DNA of 5,978 nucleotides, from contig DDYK01000075.1 of NCBI GenBank assembly GCA_002347935.1, positions 5,179 to 11,156 of the forward strand. The letters run 5' to 3'. The notes beneath the pieces were generated by a model. It ran no database searches. It saw only the letters and a program-made list of their open reading frames with translations, and was not told where the DNA came from. This DNA comes from Actinobacteria bacterium UBA2236 (GTDB lineage Bacteria > Actinomycetota > Actinomycetes > Nanopelagicales > Nanopelagicaceae). The position numbers and the translations under genes are program-made. Positions 5,555 to 5,978 of this stretch are shown here, one piece after another; positions within the stretch are counted from its first letter, which is position 1; each line of letters opens with the position of its first letter.

Positions 5555-5978
5555 TGGTTGATATCGAAATCTCACCTGGCAAGAGAGCAAGGACTGCTTA
5601 CTCATTTGATGATATTTCTATCGCTCCTTCGCGCAGAACTAGAGAGCCGAGTGAGGTATCAATCGATTGGAAGATAGATGCATATAGCTTCGGGCTACCA
5701 CTTCTTGCAGCACCTATGGATTCAGTAGTTTCGCCAGAGAGCGCTATCGCGATTGGAAAATTAGGCGGACTTGGAGTATTAAATCTGGAAGGTCTATGGA
5801 GCAGATATGAAAATCCTAAGATTCAATTAGGTGAGATTTCATCAATACCAGCAGAGCAGGCAACAAGACGTATGCAGGAGCTCTATCAAGCTCCTATAAG
5901 AGCTGAGTTAATTAAAGAGCGGCTTGCAGAGATAAGAGCAGCAGGGGTCTGTGTTGCTGCAGCTCTCTCCCCGCAGCG
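5554..5978 (+). CDS. guaB3: GuaB3-family IMP dehydrogenase-like protein (5' part)
   Basis: The first 141 codons are open to the right edge, so the gene is truncated by the window. The ATG overlaps the guaB stop codon (TAATG), and GGAG at 5544-5547 lies 6 nt upstream, so translation is likely coupled to guaB. The protein resembles the actinobacterial GuaB3 subfamily: SFDDISIAPSRRTR (17-30), then PLLAAPMDSVVSPE (49-62), GKLGGLGVLN (68-77) and the end of the fragment AAALSPQ. GuaB3 proteins are IMP dehydrogenase homologues without CBS domains, usually encoded directly after guaB. Their exact role in actinobacteria is less certain than that of GuaB. The catalytic cysteine loop lies beyond the window, so activity cannot be judged here. 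Confidence 0.92.
   Translation, partial: MVDIEISPGKRARTAYSFDDISIAPSRRTREPSEVSIDWKIDAYSFGLPLLAAPMDSVVSPESAIAIGKLGGLGVLNLEGLWSRYENPKIQLGEISSIPAEQATRRMQELYQAPIRAELIKERLAEIRAAGVCVAAALSPQ

Overview
The window looks like chromosomal DNA from a low-to-mid GC actinobacterium with a compact genome. The WhiB-family regulator and the gene neighbourhood point to Actinobacteria. By eye the GC content is in the mid-40s percent, well below most actinobacteria, and the intergenic gaps are mostly short (1-nt overlap to 76 nt). The best guess is a freshwater planktonic lineage such as acI ('Ca. Nanopelagicales'), but the sequence alone cannot prove this.

Layout from left to right. (1) A heat-shock operon: a promoter, a CIRCE element (HrcA operator), groES and groEL. 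The GroEL has a histidine-rich C-terminus of the actinobacterial GroEL1 type. The operon ends in a strong hairpin terminator. (2) A TerC/Alx-family membrane protein gene starts almost directly behind that terminator, probably as a leaderless transcript. (3) Convergent to terC is a WhiB3/WhiD-type iron-sulfur regulator on the minus strand, with a clear leaderless promoter. (4) Divergent from whiB is a MerR-type regulator with a cobalamin-binding module. It carries the Wx9EH signature of CarH/LitR photoreceptors, and a perfect inverted repeat spans its start codon. (5) The last two genes are a tandem IMP dehydrogenase pair, guaB then guaB3, coupled by a 1-nt stop/start overlap. The guaB product lacks the regulatory CBS (Bateman) domain. 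guaB3 runs off the right edge.

The order groES-groEL1 ... whiB3/whiD ... guaB-guaB3 is the same backbone known from Mycobacterium and Streptomyces. There the stretch between whiB3/whiD and guaB holds sigma-factor and response-regulator genes (sigD in mycobacteria, bldM in Streptomyces). Here that slot holds the putative B12/light regulator, and terC sits between groEL and whiB. The genes are mostly housekeeping (protein folding and guanine nucleotide synthesis) with two regulators in the middle.

The points most worth a second look are the CarH-like regulator with its candidate operator, the CBS-less GuaB, and the leaderless promoters. I see no mobile element, CRISPR array, tRNA or rRNA, and no non-coding stretch longer than about 110 bases.
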